Position numbers and translations under genes: made by a program. The notes beneath the pieces are model-generated. The model saw only the letters and a program-made list of their open reading frames with translations, was not told where the DNA came from and ran no database searches. A stretch of DNA of 64,000 nucleotides from Phragmites australis (taxonomy: Eukaryota > Streptophyta > Magnoliopsida > Poales > Poaceae): NCBI RefSeq assembly GCF_958298935.1, contig NC_084936.1:4781501-4845500 (forward strand), given 5' to 3'. Below, in pieces: positions 35,213 to 47,102 of this stretch. Within the stretch, counting starts at the first letter, position 1; each line of letters starts with the position of its first letter.

Positions 35213-37923
35213 ATGGAGTTTGGAAGGAAGCCTCTTAGCCTGGTGGAGCTCTGCGTCCGGACGGTCATCGACAACCTCCAGTACCTGGGCAGCGTCGACG
35301 GCGTGGAGATGCAGCTGCTCAAGCGCATCCTGCCGCACTGCACGCTGGAGCAGCTCACCTGCATCGAGAACCGCACCAAGGTAGTAATTCGATTGGAGTT
35401 TACTCTTCTTCTTGCTAGCCCTGTCAATTGTTCCTTGGAGATTAGATTGTCATTGTTTATATGTGTGTCGCCTGCTTGGAACAGATGGATCTTAGCCCGG
35501 TCACCGATGCGCTGTGGAAGCGGTTCTATCAGCGGCAATTCGGCGAGGACAATTTGAACCTTGTCATCAAAAAAATGAAGCAGAGCAGAGCGCATTACAA
35601 ATGGCAGGACCTCTTCAGGGTAAAATACTATTCTTTCTTCGCTCTTTTGTTCTTTCAGTCGGCTTGCAGGACCTGTGATTGCCCAGTGAGGGAGTTAGGA
35701 GAAAGAAGTATGAGGTTTCCAGTACTATTTTTTAAAGCAAACTACCAGTACATTTGGCTAGAGTTTTCCTAAAAAGAGAAATTTTGGATGGAGCTTAGAA
35801 GCTACATTAGATACGTGTTTAATTGTTCACAATTTGTTCCCGTCCATCCTTCCAGAGCTAGGCACCTGCTTCAGAATGAGAATCTTCGACATTACCTTCA
35901 TTCCGTAGTAATTTGTACCTGTAATTTTGTAGGCAAAAACAGAGAAGCAAAAGGAAATTGAAGATATGATGGTGGAGAAATTCACAAAGAAGTTTAAGGC
36001 TGAGAAAGCTGGTAAGTAGACTTTACCATGGAGTCAAGGCTTAAGACTTGTTTGTCTTTGCAAAGGTCCGCACAACATAATCTCAAACTTTAACAAGCTG
36101 GATTTGCAGTAGGTATGGGGTATTAAACAAGCTCAAATGCATCTTACAAATTGTTTTTGTGCACATGCTTTCATCGCCCCTTGTGCATCTCCAGGCTGTG
36201 TGTTTTGGATTACTTGGATATGGATCTGACTATTGTGCTAGAAAATAATAATGGCTTAACTGCTGACCATGGGAATAACTAATTGACTACAGGCAAAGTT
36301 TTTGGCCCTATCTACTGCAACTATTTTTACAGAATTGCAATATGCACAAGAGCATATTAATTTTGGCATTTCATGACATCTTTAGTTCTGGTCAATTAGT
36401 TTGGTGAAGTTTTCATATATAGCTGCCTGAGATAACATTAATACCTTCACAACCAGTTTAGCTCTCAAGAATTGACTCTGGAATCATGGAGCTGGAATTC
36501 AATTTCAGGGAGTGGAGCTCGGGACAACTTGAGCCTCCCACTGCCCTACTCCAGCTTCCTCTTGCTGCCAATTGATTCCACTCCCCTTCCCCCAAATCCC
36601 ATTGCCTTTGCTTGAGACCACTGCCTCCAGAAGTTTTCTCCCCTAGATATCTTTTGGCTGCTTCGGTGGCGAGCAAGGTGGAGCTTAGGGAGCTGATGTG
36701 TGAGCATTGGCTCCAGGTGGCGGCCATGGTGGCCTTCCTTGTCCTCATCATCATTGTTGCTGCGGTCACCACCAACTCGATCTCCCCTGTTGCATCCAGG
36801 GGACCTTGCTGTGGTCTCCTGACTGCTGCTTCTTTCCACTTGGCTCTTTTCTCGTCACCGTGGCTTTGCTTCTCTGGATTGGCAATCTGTTGGGAAAAAG
36901 ATGAACTTCTGGATATTTGGGTGCGGGTACTTTGAAGTTTTTTATCTATTTTGTTGTGCTCAACTGTTTTTTTTTTCCTAACAAAACAGAAAAAACCTCT
37001 AATTCTAGAGGTCACCGTAACTCAAAAGGTGGGATTCGAACCAGCATGAATCAAATTATAATTCTACTAGAAAATGAATTGAATCAAATTGCATGATTCT
37101 TTGTTTCAGTTCTTGGGACCAAACAGAAAATTCTTGTAAAAGGCCCATTTATAGGAGAAATCTTGACTGCATGCGTTTCAAAGTGTCATGTAAGACCAAG
37201 TACACAACTTGACCCACCCACCCAACTTGATTTGGAGATTACACATCACATATGGTAATCTTGACTTTTGAGGGTTTTTAGCCCATTATCAACACAATTC
37301 TAGCACTAATCTTTTTTTCCTCCCATTTTATGCAGAGAAACAAAGCAAACAAATTAAACTTTGTACAAAGGTGCCACCAAGCAGCAAAAGAAGTTTCTTC
37401 GGGCGTAATTTCCTGTCTCTGTTTCTGTTGAATTTTGGCTTGCAACTTTATTCTTTCCAGCACCTATCTAATATCCAAGTCTTCACAGGAGGTGGGCCTA
37501 GCAACCTATCCAATTCCAACTACAAGAGCCCTATACTGAAAAAAGCTAGGATAGAGGTTAACAGGTAACTGTTACTTTTGGAATTATGATCGTAAAATGA
37601 AATAACTATTTATGAAACTATATCTAATTCTGTTTTACAGTCGAGCAAGATTGCAGGCTGCTATCCAAAAGAATTGTCTTGCAAGGTTTGTCCCGTCACT
37701 ATCCCATCGTGCTACATGAATGGTTTAGGAAAATGCCCTTTCACTACTGAAAAGCCTTGTAATTTTAACCTCATGTTACAGGTCATCTCAGCCAACAAGG
37801 ATGACCTCTCTTAGTGGACAGCCAATGAGAACAACCACCATTCATAGACCCAATTCAACAATCACCATCACCAAACCAAATGGTGCAAACAGGCAAATTC
37901 AGAACAGCAGACCCAAATTATAG
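35213..37923 (+). CDS. ELOA: Elongin-A (RNA polymerase II elongation factor SIII subunit A)
   Basis: Seven coding exons join without frame loss: 35213-35380, 35485-35619, 35933-36011, 36-nt-phase-consistent 37336-37404, 37489-37564, 37641-37685 and 37782-37923 (714 nt, 237 aa), all with GT-AG introns. Residues 5-100 form the Elongin_A domain: SLVELCVRTVIDNLQYLGSV contains a BC-box-like SLxxxC (residues 9-14) for binding Elongin C, followed by ILPHCTLEQLTCIENRT, then WKRFYQRQFG and YKWQDLFRAKTEKQKEIEDM. The C-terminal half is basic and serine/proline-rich (PPSSKRSFFG, SPILKKARIEV). Family members stimulate Pol II elongation and can act in a cullin ubiquitin ligase; that role is known from yeast and animals and inferred here. 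Plant homologues are of similar short length, lacking the animal N-terminal extension. Intron 3 (1.3 kb) carries repeat-derived DNA. The gene is tail to tail with THADA. Confidence 0.9.
36440..37060. repeat. Repeat-derived insertion within Elongin A intron 3
   Basis: The interval differs in texture from the AT-rich intron around it. It begins with GAATTGACTCTGGAATCATG and GGAGCTGGAATTC motifs like those in the MITE of THADA intron 2, continues with a GC-balanced stretch giving open frames on both strands, and ends near 37,050 with GGTGGGATTCGAACC. I see no terminal repeat that fixes its limits and no recognisable protein. Confidence 0.4.
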
Positions 37924-38516
37924 AAAATTGTTTACTGCGACATCGCATGTTCAACTCCAGAGCTCGTGTGGCTCTGCAGAAAGTATTTCTCCTTTGTACA
38001 AGTTGTTACTTGCCATTTCATGAAGTCATTGTACCCTGGGAAACAGCCTTTCCAGCTGTGCACTTGCAGATGTATCTTAAATGTGCATCCATTTGGCGAA
38101 GGAGAAACACAACAATTGTGCCATAAGTTCATTATCAATACTTGTAACAATATTTACTTATTAAAGGGGAAAAACATGTTTCTTGGTTGCTCTTCTTAGA
38201 AGATTATGGCTCGTGAAATTTCACGGTGAGTATCGAAAGTTTATCACGATTAACAATGCCGAGGGAGAACCATAGAATGTGCAGCCCTAAGATTGGCGTC
38301 TATCTCCACATCCAATAGAAGCTTCTAAAACTGAAGCAAATGGCATTTTTTAAGTGGCTGCAAAGCTCAGATGTGTAAAATGAAATACAGTTCACTGCGT
38401 CAGGGGGCATAAGTAAAGCATCTGTGGAGTGGTAAAATTTGTATAAAAACAATTAATCTTTAGTCTTACAACAGATGAACAACAATGAAGAAGAATTAGT
38501 TGTACATGGGCAAAAA
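37924..38516. other. Shared 3' region of Elongin A and THADA
   Basis: The two stop codons lie 593 bp apart on opposite strands. The sequence is AT-rich and encodes nothing, and presumably holds both 3' UTRs and polyadenylation sites. I could not place a canonical AATAAA for either gene. Confidence 0.5.
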
Positions 38517-41500
38517 TTATCTGATAAGGAAATACGGATCAAAACTTGGACGTGAACTATCCACTTGGTCCTCTGGCTCATTTGGGGATCTGAACCTCTC
38601 ATGCGACAGTTTTACCAGAAAATAAAGGTTAGATATCAAAGGGTTATTGAGGAATGGTGTGATAAACCCTTGAAGATCTAAAAATTCTTGCAAATAAATT
38701 GCATGATTGTCCTCCAGTTGTTCCAGAGAACCCGATTGTGTGAGAGCATATAAGCCTAGCAGATTTGCATACACTGATACGAACACATCTTTATGGTTAC
38801 CTATGCCGCCAATCCAATCAGTTTCCCCCTCTTTCTCAAGATAGCCACTGGTCAGTGATGTGAGCTGGTTCAAAAAGCCCTCCCTCCAGTTCTGCAGGAA
38901 CAATTCAGTTTTTCCTCCTGTATCCACCTGACATTTGGACTGCAAAAGCTTCTGAATATTAGAACAGCAGATTTGACATATCAACAGCTTCTCCTCATGG
39001 TGGTTATCTATTTCTTTATCAAATATCTGACGGACTAAATCTCCATGGGAGTTCAGAGTGTTACCAGTGTCCAAGACTATCCTTAACAAGTACTCGATGT
39101 ATTTCAGCCAGTGGCCAAACAAAGAAGTTAGATATTCAAAGCTCAATTCAATAACTCTATCAACTTGCAGTGGTGTGGAATCATCACAGAAGGTATTAGC
39201 TGAACCCTTTGCTATTATTTTCTGAACATTCTTCGCAAGTTCTTGTCTTAGATGGGCATCCTCATCCTCCAGCAATTGAATGCATATGAACCATAAGTCA
39301 AGTATCTTGCATGTATAAAGACTGATAAATTCAAAAGCACTAGCTTCCATGCATTTCTCTTTGATATGGCCTTCATCACATTCTGAAGGGAAGTACATGT
39401 TGGACACAGACGAAGCAACAAAGCTTGCCTCTACAAGAAGACCCGAAGCAACAATTGCCTCAGCAACAGCCCTTCGAGAATTCACAGTTTCCGATGGTGC
39501 ACTTCGGTTCTTAACAAGACTGACAAAGAAGTTTGCTCTAAGCATGGCATCAGAAAATCTATTCCCTTCATTGATTCTGACAAAGGATGCAGAGAGCCCA
39601 GCCATCATAACACCATTCCTAAGTAATTTAGCAAACTGCTTCATGCACATACCCATGCAACATAGAATTATTTCTCTGGTTTTTGCATGAGACAGGGTGC
39701 TGTTCAAATGAACTAATCTGTCCCAGAAGGGCAAAATTGTGCTGGTATCTTCTCCATTGTTGAATGGACATTCCATGTTCCAGGAAAAGATTATCTTTAG
39801 ATTATAATAAAGGCACTTCGGGTGTTCTTCCACAAATAACCGCTCCATTAAAACAGGTTGCAGATTGGCTCCTGCCCATTGGTGCAAAATGTTTCTATTA
39901 TCACCATGTATGATTGATTTTGTGAGCCGAAGAATCCTCTTCAGGGCTGTAATTCTAACATCATATGTAGGATCAGCAAGACATGACATAATCTCCTTAT
40001 GTAGTTCAGGGAGGGATACCTCCTCGCTAGGCATCTCTGACATGATTGAAGTGGGTTCACCAAGTATTTTGAACTGAACATCTTCCTCAGAAGTTTCATC
40101 GTGTCTCTTAGAAAGACCAACGCAGCTGAAAAATGATTCAGTTGCTTGTTGTTGAAGTTCAATCTGGGTTGGATCATGGAATGCATATCGGGTTGATGTT
40201 GTATTGTTCAAGCACTGGGAGCTCAACTCTAACAGCAGTGTCTGGATGACTTCGGTATGTCTGCTTTTCCCTGTCCTTGCAACATCAAGCATGAGATCCA
40301 ATACCCGCAAGTAAGATGTACTTACTACAGGGCATGAGCATAATTTGGTGCAGCCAAGCCAAGAACATCTTGAGAGAACCTCAATTAGTTGGCCAAGAAT
40401 CTGATCCTTCTTGCTACTGTCTGTCAAACACCTAAAGTTGTTATCCAGAAGAGAAGACAGCTGCAGCAAAAGGCCATGAATTTTATTGAATGAAAACGAC
40501 TTCGAAAGCAGAAGTAAATTTCCATTTCCCATATTAGCTGACAAGGGAGGATCAGAACACTGAACGCTGTGAGTTACCAATTCATGATTTCCATGAGGCA
40601 AATTATCCAGTATATCACCAACAACGTGCTGCAGTCTCTCATTAGATACCAAACCAATTAATGCCCTTGATGCAAGGACACGAACCCGGTAGTTACTCTG
40701 GGTAGCACACCTTTGGATGAAAGGCAAAAGCAAAAAAGGGTCTAAAGAATCGTCAGTTCCACAGCTTATGGGTGAAGGCTTAAGCCTTGATAGAAGAATA
40801 AGAATAGGGCACAGGCTAGGGTGTATGGCTTTCGCAATGTGTGACTCCAAATTGCTGGAAAATCCATCAGCGAGCAGTTCAGTTGCGATTCTGAGTTCAC
40901 TAGAAAGGAAAGGATGAAGTGCTGGGTACCTACATAAGAAAACAAGGCATACATTTCAATTAAGTAGTTGAATCCACCTATTGAAGTACTAATTAGTCTG
41001 AGCACTTTGAATATAGATGTTTCACTACAAATAAACACAATAATAAAAAATAATGGAAGCAATAACCATCTGACTTCAAAACAGTAATGATGCCAAATTC
41101 ATAGTCATATATCATGTTGAAAAGACTGAAGTGCTGAACCAGCAAAAGTACCAACTTTATACTTGCAAAGGATAAAATTCCTGTCTTTCACAAATAGAAG
41201 TAACACAGTATAACATTACATGACCACAATTATCACATTGCAAACATAAATGTTATGAACTTACCTGTGGAAGAATTCAAGGCCAGTTAATGATCGTCGT
41301 GCTGATTCACGTTTGTGCACATTCAGAAACCCAACCATGCGACGAACCAGTGCAGTATATGCAAGGCAAGCTGCATTGCGCACTTCCCAGTAGGGAGATG
41401 AAAATGCATGTATTGCAACTATTGTTGCCTCAGCACTGAAACCAGAAGTGTCAGTCGCCAAATTTGCATCATTAAAGGCAGCTCTAAGCACATTGAACAC

Positions 41501-44500
41501 ATGCACTGTGGGAACAACGCCCTCATCTCGGCTTTTAGATAAATTTCCATTAGAATGTACACTTACGGTAGTTCCTGATTGTGACTCACATAGCTCTGCA
41601 CGACCATTTGTTATTCCAGACTTCTGGTTGCAGTCATTCTGAAAATTAGCTAAAGATGTCTTCGCAAATTCTATCAGCCATTCTAATGCCCTTGGAAGTA
41701 GTTTCTTTGGTGTTCCTTCCGGCTCTGCCAGGAACAGGGCGATGAAAGCAGCAGGAATTCCTGCACTCCTTCTTAGCAAATCATCCACAGTTTGCCCTTT
41801 AGCAATTGTCCTATCCATAAGTAGCACCATCCATGATTCTGTCATTTTGCAAAGCCTGTAAATGATGACAAAGAAAGATCCTCAGCAAGAAGGATACAAG
41901 CTACCAAAAAAGTTTATATTCACATGATACACGATTGTAGATTCTGGTTTAGCTAAATGTTTCAGCCCCATTTGTCACAGCTCCAGATCCAAGATTTCTT
42001 GGAGCTCAGTAGATCTAGAGCTATGGGTGGATTGAGGGTATTTAGTTGGCAATCTGGTTTTTATTTTGGACTAAAAATAAAAGCTTAAACCACTTTATTT
42101 TATCATACAAACTCCAGATCCAGTATGGATCTCGGAGCTGGAACTGTGTCAAACATGCCCTTCAACTCCAAATACAATAAAATCTAGAATTAGATACAGT
42201 AAAAAACTCAGTAAGGTACTAATGTCTATGAGACCATGATTCCATTACCACAATAAGGCATTTTTAATGACTCAAACTGTTAGAAGGCATCTGAATTTCA
42301 TCCATCAGAATGTAACAAATTTACTGGTGTCCAGAGTTAAGGTATATATGCATCAGAATATGACTCAATTTATTCATCTGACATATGATTGTAACACAAG
42401 GATGAAACCGACAAAAAAATTGATGTGTTTTTTGTGATGTCTCACAAACTCAGGAACTGAATTTCACTTGTTGATGAGTTATTGATATAAACATTTCTAA
42501 TGTAAATAAGAAATGTAGCACTGCAGGTTATATGCGCATGAAATCCCATTCTTTAGGTAAAGAGGTTCAGCAACCTGCCTCAGTGAGCATTGAACATACC
42601 TTGAATCATTTGAGCAAAGAAGACGATTGCAAAGGGCAGTAAGCCCAGCCCTTGTCTTGTCTATTGCACCATTATGCTTCATTTTAAGAAGAACTTGTAA
42701 AAAATGGTCACCCATTGTCTCTAACTGTTCCACATCAAGAATTTCCGTAGGCATGCTTGTCTCAGTGTTGTCAGACAAACCATTCTGAGATGAATTTGAA
42801 TGAGAACAGCCAGGCAACGAAATTTTCCTGATGATAGTTCCAAAAAGTAGACTGACCTGAAATATGAAACGGAAAGGTTCATTATAGAAAAAGACATTTA
42901 AACACAATATAAAGAAAATTGCATTGCAACAATGATACAAAACTGAAATAAAATATGCAGCTCCTCAAAAACAAGATCTCCTTCTCAATTTATGAATTAG
43001 TCAAAATTATGACCTAAAGCAGGAAGAGAAGGCTTACAATAAACGCAACATTACAGTGGCCAGAAACATAATTTCTGAAAAACTACCTGCTAGGAAGTAA
43101 CTGTTCATCACGTACTCACATTACGGTTATAGTATATCATAGCTAGTAGAATTTGCAAAGTTGCTCAACTAATCTGGAAAAAGGTAAGAAAATGAATCTG
43201 CTGAAAAGTAGACTTTTTTTTATAAAAAAGGTAAATAAGTGGTAAGGAACCAATTCATTACCTCCTTCATAGCAAGCCAGCAACCAACCATAACAACATG
43301 GTCGGCTGGTTTGCCATTACTCCCTGGTTTTGCGTTCTTCTCTTCTATTTCTGAAGCAGTATTAGGTTGATCCTCATATACATCTGAGAGGAAGGAACCA
43401 TCATCAATCACGTCATCCATATCATATGGCATATACCATGCATCAGAAGAAACCACCCACAGTGCCAACGAAGTTACACGCATTATGAGTTGAAGAAGCT
43501 TTTCTACCAAGCATCTCATTTCAGAAACACATGATTGTACTACCTCAGAGTTCCAATCCAACTCATCAAATGTGTAGCGCAGGGTAAGAAGAACTCCATG
43601 AACAAAGCTTTTCTTACATGCTTCAGAAAGATCCCTCTCACCCTCTTCAACAACAGCACAGAGCCACCGAATGAGCGATGAAATATATTGTGCAACTGGG
43701 TTTTGACTAGTAGTAACTTCTGTATCGCCATCCATAGATTTTGTGTGACATTCAAGGCAATCACTTTCTTCAGAAAACACAAGAATGCATCCAAGCTCCA
43801 AAACATACTTCCTAAATATAAGACGGAAGGTTAATGCACCAGCATCACTTTCTCGGACTCGTGGGCTTAGCACAAGTTTTTTTGCCCATCTGATAACATC
43901 ATTTATGGATGTACTCAAGGAAATTCCAGGTAGCGGTGTTGGAAACTGCAAGAGAATGCGAAAAGAGCTTTCCCTTAGCCTGTCCCAGCTATCAATTATA
44001 GACCCTACAAATGAAATTGTTGAATCTGGTAATGTTATGCTGTCATTATAAGGATAAAGATTGTTCCTCCCTTCAGAGCAGCAAAGAGGCCATACATCTA
44101 GTAGTGTAAGAATAAGCTCCATTGCAATTGTTTTCCTTTCGTAAGGACCAGAAGGGTAACAGGAATTAAACAGAAAGGAGCTCAGCCACTTCATGAATTG
44201 GAAGAGATCTTCGGCCCTCCGGACAACATCGGCCTTAGCAGTATCAACAGAATCAGCTCCTTTAACACTAGAGGTTGAAGATGGAACCCATGACCCCTGC
44301 TTTACATGTCTGTCAAGTGCTGTTCGCACCCTAGCAAAAAACTTTCTAAATAAACTTGTCCATTTCATTTGAAATGCTGTCGAGCTACAACGCATATTCA
44401 ATGGGACTGCCTCTTTAAGCAAACTTAGTTCCAAGGAGGATGGAAGACTTGATGTCTTCGGATTTAGAAAGAGAGATTCAGCTGCATCTATACGGAGACT

Positions 44501-46498
44501 TTCATCACTGTGTGTCAGTGCCAAAGCAAACCAATTAACAGGCACTGTAACATTAATCCCTCTAACAGATATAACTGCAGCACCCGTATTATCCTCCTGC
44601 TGAGGCTGTGATAAATTATCAGAATCCAAATCAATGTCCCCTTCAACAAGAGCGAGATTTCGAGAGACCTTAAGCAGTGAAACAAGAGCAGCTATACACT
44701 GGTCATTTTTCAAAACAACGTCTAGTTTGGTTGCCTTTGCACTTGGGCCAATGGAGATGAATCCAAGCATTGCAAATATGCTATCTGCATCAACTTCAAT
44801 TAGAGCGGGTAGAGCATAAGTGGTTAAGTTAGAACGTAGTTTTGAATTTCCAGATACAAGTCCCCGCATCAAAGGAGGCAAGCACAAAACTCTGAAGGCA
44901 TCGTATCCTTGCTCAACACCATCATCATTCCAACATTCATCTCTTAAAGTCTCCATGAAGCATTTTAAAAATGTTGTCACAGCGCAACAAACATCATCAT
45001 CTATGTACGCATAAGCAGTTTCTGAAAGGAGGGCTGGTTCCAATCTTAGAAGAGATTTGGCACCCAATCGCTTTGTCAAAGAAGCTAAAGGGATATATCT
45101 CCCTTTACATCGAGGACCTAGGCGAAGTAAATCATTTGCAATATTGCACAGGAATAATTTGTTGTTTTGTCCATGGCCTTCTGATGGAATACATATTTCC
45201 ATATCTAATAGGAGATCAAAGATTAAATGCACCTGTTTTACTGTCTGACTCAAAGGATCTTCCAGGTTCCTCCATATGATTTTCAATATACAGTTGATAA
45301 CATCTCTTGAAAAAGGCTTATAGTCCCTAGAGAAGTCAGTGAAATCAGCTAAAACAGAAGTCTTTATCTGCTGCAAACATATTTGTGTCACTGTAAGAGC
45401 ATGGAAATTGAAGTGGCTATCAATTGGATTCTCACAATGCTTGCAAAGCTCAGGTAAAATCCCATCATACAATACAGTCCATACAGATCCATTGGAATGA
45501 AGCAAGCGCATGTTGAGTATTGTCCTTGGAATAGATGTCAAAATCCCTCTTAGCAAACAAAGTCTACTCAAAACCGAAAGATCTATGATTTCTTCACACA
45601 AATCAAAATCAGAAAGCACATTGTGCCCACGTAGATCTTTTCTATCTTCATGATCTGCACAGATACCGAATAGACCTTGGGAAATAAACTGGCAAATCTC
45701 CTCGGCGCTCATGAAAATCTGAATTGCAGCACAGAAGCTTACTCCAGAGGCCACCAGACAATCCCTTGAAAAGGCAGATGACTTGAGAACAGAGAGTATT
45801 GTCCTAACAGCACTCCTGAAGACATCAGAAGCCTTGTCAAGGCCAGTAAACTTAGACGGGTAGCGCTGCAGCAGGTAGTACATGCAAGACATGGCCTCCT
45901 GGCATTGCTCCATCACAACTGGAGATGGCCGGGACCCATCACCAATGTCTCTAGTCACTCCATCAAGCCCATCAACAACATCCAATGCCATGATCTCTGC
46001 ACACCTCTCTACCGCCTCATCCAAAAATCCCAACTTTGGGTACCCAATCAGCGACAAGGCCGCCCGAGAAACCGAAAATCTTTTCTTTGCCTTGCTACCG
46101 GAGCTGCCATACTCCTCACAGAGCGACGCAAAGCACCCGCTGATCACAGGGGAGAATTTCTTGCACTTGGCGAGCACGGATATGAGCGTCCGGTGGAGAG
46201 GAAGGGAGTTCTCAAGGAAGAGGATCTCCAGGTAAAGCTTCGTGGCGACAAGCACAGCATCATCAGGAGTCCCAGGAGTAGAAAGAAACTGCACATATGC
46301 AGAGGCAAGGTCCTTGACCACGGCGATTTGCGAGTAGGTGGAGGTCAGGGGGGTCAAGTTGTTCAATTGGGTAAAGAAATTGGACGACGTGACCTCGGCC
46401 GGCGCAAGAGCTAGTGCTTCAAGGTAGTGCCTGGGGAATACAACTGAAGTGTAGGTATACCGGTGTCGATGCTGCAGTGACCTCCACTTCGCCGACAT
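38517..46498 (-). CDS. THADA: THADA / Trm732-like DUF2428 protein
   Basis: Four coding exons on the minus strand, 46498-43262, 42856-42600, 41855-41265 and 40929-38517, sum to 6498 nt and 2165 aa, with GT-AG introns and consistent phases. The protein is a long alpha-helical, HEAT-like repeat protein. At residues 1193-1199 it has RRSAGIP, the conserved motif of the DUF2428 family (RRSAGLP in yeast Trm732). Nearby text such as AAFIALFLAEPEGTPKKLLP and SSPYWEVRNAACLAYTALVR also fits the family. Yeast Trm732 and human THADA partner with the Trm7/FTSJ1 methyltransferase for 2'-O-methylation of tRNA position 32; that function is inferred for this plant gene. The length agrees with plant homologues. 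The start is the first ATG of a GC-rich first exon and is preceded by a likely 5' UTR intron (46,832-46,530). Intron 2 holds a MITE. All parts look intact. Confidence 0.93.
41965..42160. mobile_element. MITE in THADA intron 2
   Basis: Imperfect inverted ends, GCCCCATTTGTCACAGCTCC at the left and GAACTGTGTCAAACATGCCC at the right, continue inward as CAGATCC/GGATCTGG-type complementarity. TTCA occurs directly on both sides (41,961-41,964 and 42,161-42,164). It encodes nothing and lies more than 100 bp from either splice site. Confidence 0.7.
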
Positions 46499-47102
46499 TC
46501 TCCCCCTAAATTAGCTCCTTCCCTTCAATCTGAAGGATAACAATGAACAAAAAAAATGAAGCTTCCATCACAATCGCACTAAACTCTGTAACAGGCATAC
46601 AAAAAGAAGCAAAAGCGATGGGTTCACCTGAAATCAGCTAGTTCCACTAGGAATCTTGCTCCACGAATCCAAAAGAAAAATAACAGCTTGTTCTACCACG
46701 AATCTTGCTCCTGATAAATGACAACAAAGTTCATTCGGTCGGTTTCGATCTGCGCAAACACAACGATGAACTATTCGAGCTGAATTGGGACACGCAAGGG
46801 GGGAGCAGCGCTCAGGGGACGGAGAAATTCACCTGCACGCAGCAGCCGCAGCGGGAGTAGCGGCAGCCGCAGCTCGCTTCGCGGAGAAATCTCAAAGGGA
46901 GGAGCGAAAGGAGGCCGGGGTTTAGGGTTCCCTTTCCTGATTCCCTTTCCCTCGCTAATGCTGCTGCTGTGATCTGACCAAAATGCCCCTACCCCTCTCA
47001 AGTCTGAACCTCGCCCTCGTGCGTCTCGCTGTCTCTTCTCCTGTGCTTTGAGATCCGCGCCGCGGGCGCTTCCGGACTCGCGGTCTCGCCGGCGAACGGC
47101 TC
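46499..47102. promoter_or_regulatory. Head-to-head promoter interval, THADA and HAD-like gene
   Basis: Only 604 bp separate the two start codons. On the THADA side a donor-like GCAG/GTGAATTTC at 46,832 and an acceptor-like TCCTTCAG at 46,530 suggest a 5' UTR intron. A telo-box-like AACCCTAAACC (complement of 46,917-46,931) lies in the predicted THADA leader. The interval from 46,800 to 47,100 is GC-rich, so the shared core promoter is probably about 46,930-47,080. The 142-codon minus-strand open frame here is leader sequence read through and is not called. Confidence 0.6.

Noticed and set aside
36458..37015. 185-codon minus-strand frame in Elongin A intron 3
   Set aside because: No recognisable family; it lies in repeat-derived intron DNA and opposes the transcribed gene.
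37025..37050. tRNA-like GGTGGGATTCGAACC on the plus strand
   Set aside because: Only a T-arm-like string is present; the T stem does not pair properly and no acceptor or D arm is found.
39349..39690. 113-codon plus-strand frame opposite THADA exon 4
   Set aside because: Antisense reading of the THADA coding sequence.
45882..46414. 117- and 169-codon plus-strand frames opposite THADA exon 1
   Set aside because: Antisense readings of a conserved coding exon with no independent motif.
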